The notes beneath the pieces are model-generated. The model worked only from the letters and a program-made list of their open reading frames with translations, was not told the origin of the DNA and searched no databases. Made by a program: the position numbers and the translations under genes. Positions 6,776-7,251 of a stretch of DNA of 7,251 nucleotides are shown one piece after another. How positions within the stretch are numbered: the first letter of the stretch is position 1; every line of letters starts with the position of its first letter. The stretch comes from Oscillospiraceae bacterium (GTDB taxonomy: Bacteria > Bacillota > Clostridia > Oscillospirales > Acutalibacteraceae): NCBI GenBank assembly GCA_902782805.1, contig CACZON010000008.1, positions 1-7,251 of the forward strand, in the 5' to 3' direction.

Positions 6776-6822
6776 AAAAAATCGCCCGCTCCGGCTGCTC
6801 GGGGCGGGCGTTCTTTTTTATT
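6776..6822. terminator. Bidirectional terminator between the convergent MFS and nfo genes
   Basis: CGCCCGCTCCG (6783-6793) pairs with CGGGGCGGGCG (6800-6810) through 11 bp, including one G-U, around a six-base loop. On the plus strand the tail is TTCTTTTTTATT (6811-6822). On the minus strand a run of six T (6781-6776) follows the same stem, so it can serve both genes. The nfo stop codon (6820-6818) lies inside the plus-strand T-tract. Confidence 0.88.
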
Positions 6823-7251
6823 CTCCGTATAGTCCGCGCAGGGTCTCAATCTCCTTTTGGTATCCGGGCAGCTCGTTCGGCGTTTCGAGATAGAACGGGA
6901 TGCCGCGAAGCGCCGGATGACGGATGATTCGCCCGAAGGCTTCGAGCCCCAGAGCGCCCTCGCCGATCTTTTCATGGCGGTCCTTATGCGAGCCGGTAGG
7001 ATTCTTACTGTCGTTCAAATGCACCGCATGCAGTTTTTGGAGGCCGATCACACGGTCGAATTCCTCTAAAACCGAATCGAGCCGTTCCTTTATATCGTAG
7101 CCCGCGTCGTATACGTGGCAGGTATCGAAGCAGACGCCGATTTTTTCCTTTGCGTCAACGAGCGCGAGGATCGCCGCGAGCTCTTCAAAGCTGCGTCCGA
7201 CCTCGCTGCCTTTTCCGGCCATCGTCTCGAGCAGGACGGTCGTTTTCGTCT
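6818..7251 (-). CDS. nfo: Endonuclease IV, C-terminal part (runs off right edge)
   Basis: Endonuclease IV is a trinuclear-zinc AP endonuclease that cuts 5' of abasic sites and removes blocked 3' ends in base excision repair. About 144 C-terminal codons are present; the start lies beyond 7251. The frame stays open to the edge, reading TKTTVLLET before MAGKGSEVG, so the ATG at 7222 is internal. Ligands by alignment with E. coli Nfo: the Glu of LLETMAGKGSE (E145), Asp and His of CFDTCHVYDAGYD (D179, H182), His of HLNDSK (H216), Asp and His of HKDRHEKIGEG (D229, H231) and Glu of YLETPN (E261). The two N-terminal histidines (H69, H109) are outside the window. It is convergent with the MFS gene, with a stop only seven bases from the shared hairpin, so it belongs to a different transcription unit from mfd. 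Confidence 0.96.
   Translation of the reverse strand, partial: TKTTVLLETMAGKGSEVGRSFEELAAILALVDAKEKIGVCFDTCHVYDAGYDIKERLDSVLEEFDRVIGLQKLHAVHLNDSKNPTGSHKDRHEKIGEGALGLEAFGRIIRHPALRGIPFYLETPNELPGYQKEIETLRGLYGE

Noticed and set aside
6211..6927. 238-codon plus-strand frame overlapping the MFS gene and nfo
   Set aside because: It is an out-of-frame reading of the MFS coding region, Arg-rich, and it runs through the terminator hairpin into antisense of nfo.
1..7251. Search for CRISPR repeats, tRNA/rRNA genes, insertion sequences, attachment sites or a novel defence system
   Set aside because: No regularly spaced repeats, cloverleaf-like sequence, transposase or integrase motifs, or unexplained gene cluster was seen. 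Nearly all of the window is accounted for by six recognisable genes and short spacers.

Overview
The window reads as an ordinary housekeeping stretch of a moderately GC-rich bacterial chromosome, most likely an anaerobic Firmicute of the class Clostridia (inference). Three things point there. Ribosome binding sites are strong and close to AGGAGG. Promoters have TTGAAA-like -35 boxes and TGn extended -10 elements. The gene order pth-mfd is typical of Firmicutes and sits beside a pyruvate,phosphate dikinase gene. Coding DNA is GC-rich, while the one long intergenic region (448-687) is AT-rich.

Layout: the 5' end of ppdK (pyruvate,phosphate dikinase) runs leftward from 447 and leaves the window. 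A 240-bp divergent promoter region separates it from a rightward group: pth (peptidyl-tRNA hydrolase, 688-1296), mfd (transcription-repair coupling factor, 1315-4788, GTG start) and an FMN nitroreductase-family gene (4818-5372). This group is closed by a perfect hairpin terminator (5394-5432). A 12-TM major facilitator transporter (5483-6766) follows with its own promoter, whose -35 box overlaps the terminator tail. It ends at a bidirectional-looking terminator shared with a convergent leftward gene, nfo (endonuclease IV), whose N-terminal part lies beyond the right edge.

The rightward operon combines translation quality control (Pth recycles peptidyl-tRNA), clearing of stalled RNA polymerase coupled to excision repair (Mfd) and a flavin oxidoreductase. 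nfo adds abasic-site repair nearby, but on the other strand and in a separate transcription unit. ppdK belongs to PEP/pyruvate metabolism and is unrelated to the rest.

I see no mobile element, CRISPR array, RNA gene or clearly novel system. The points most worth a second look are small. A 10-codon leader reading frame ahead of ppdK has a stop that overlaps the ppdK start as TAATG, and its first codons resemble those of ppdK itself. GATC is strongly over-represented, apparently through codon context. The nitroreductase/MFS junction is very compact and predicts an unusually short leader.
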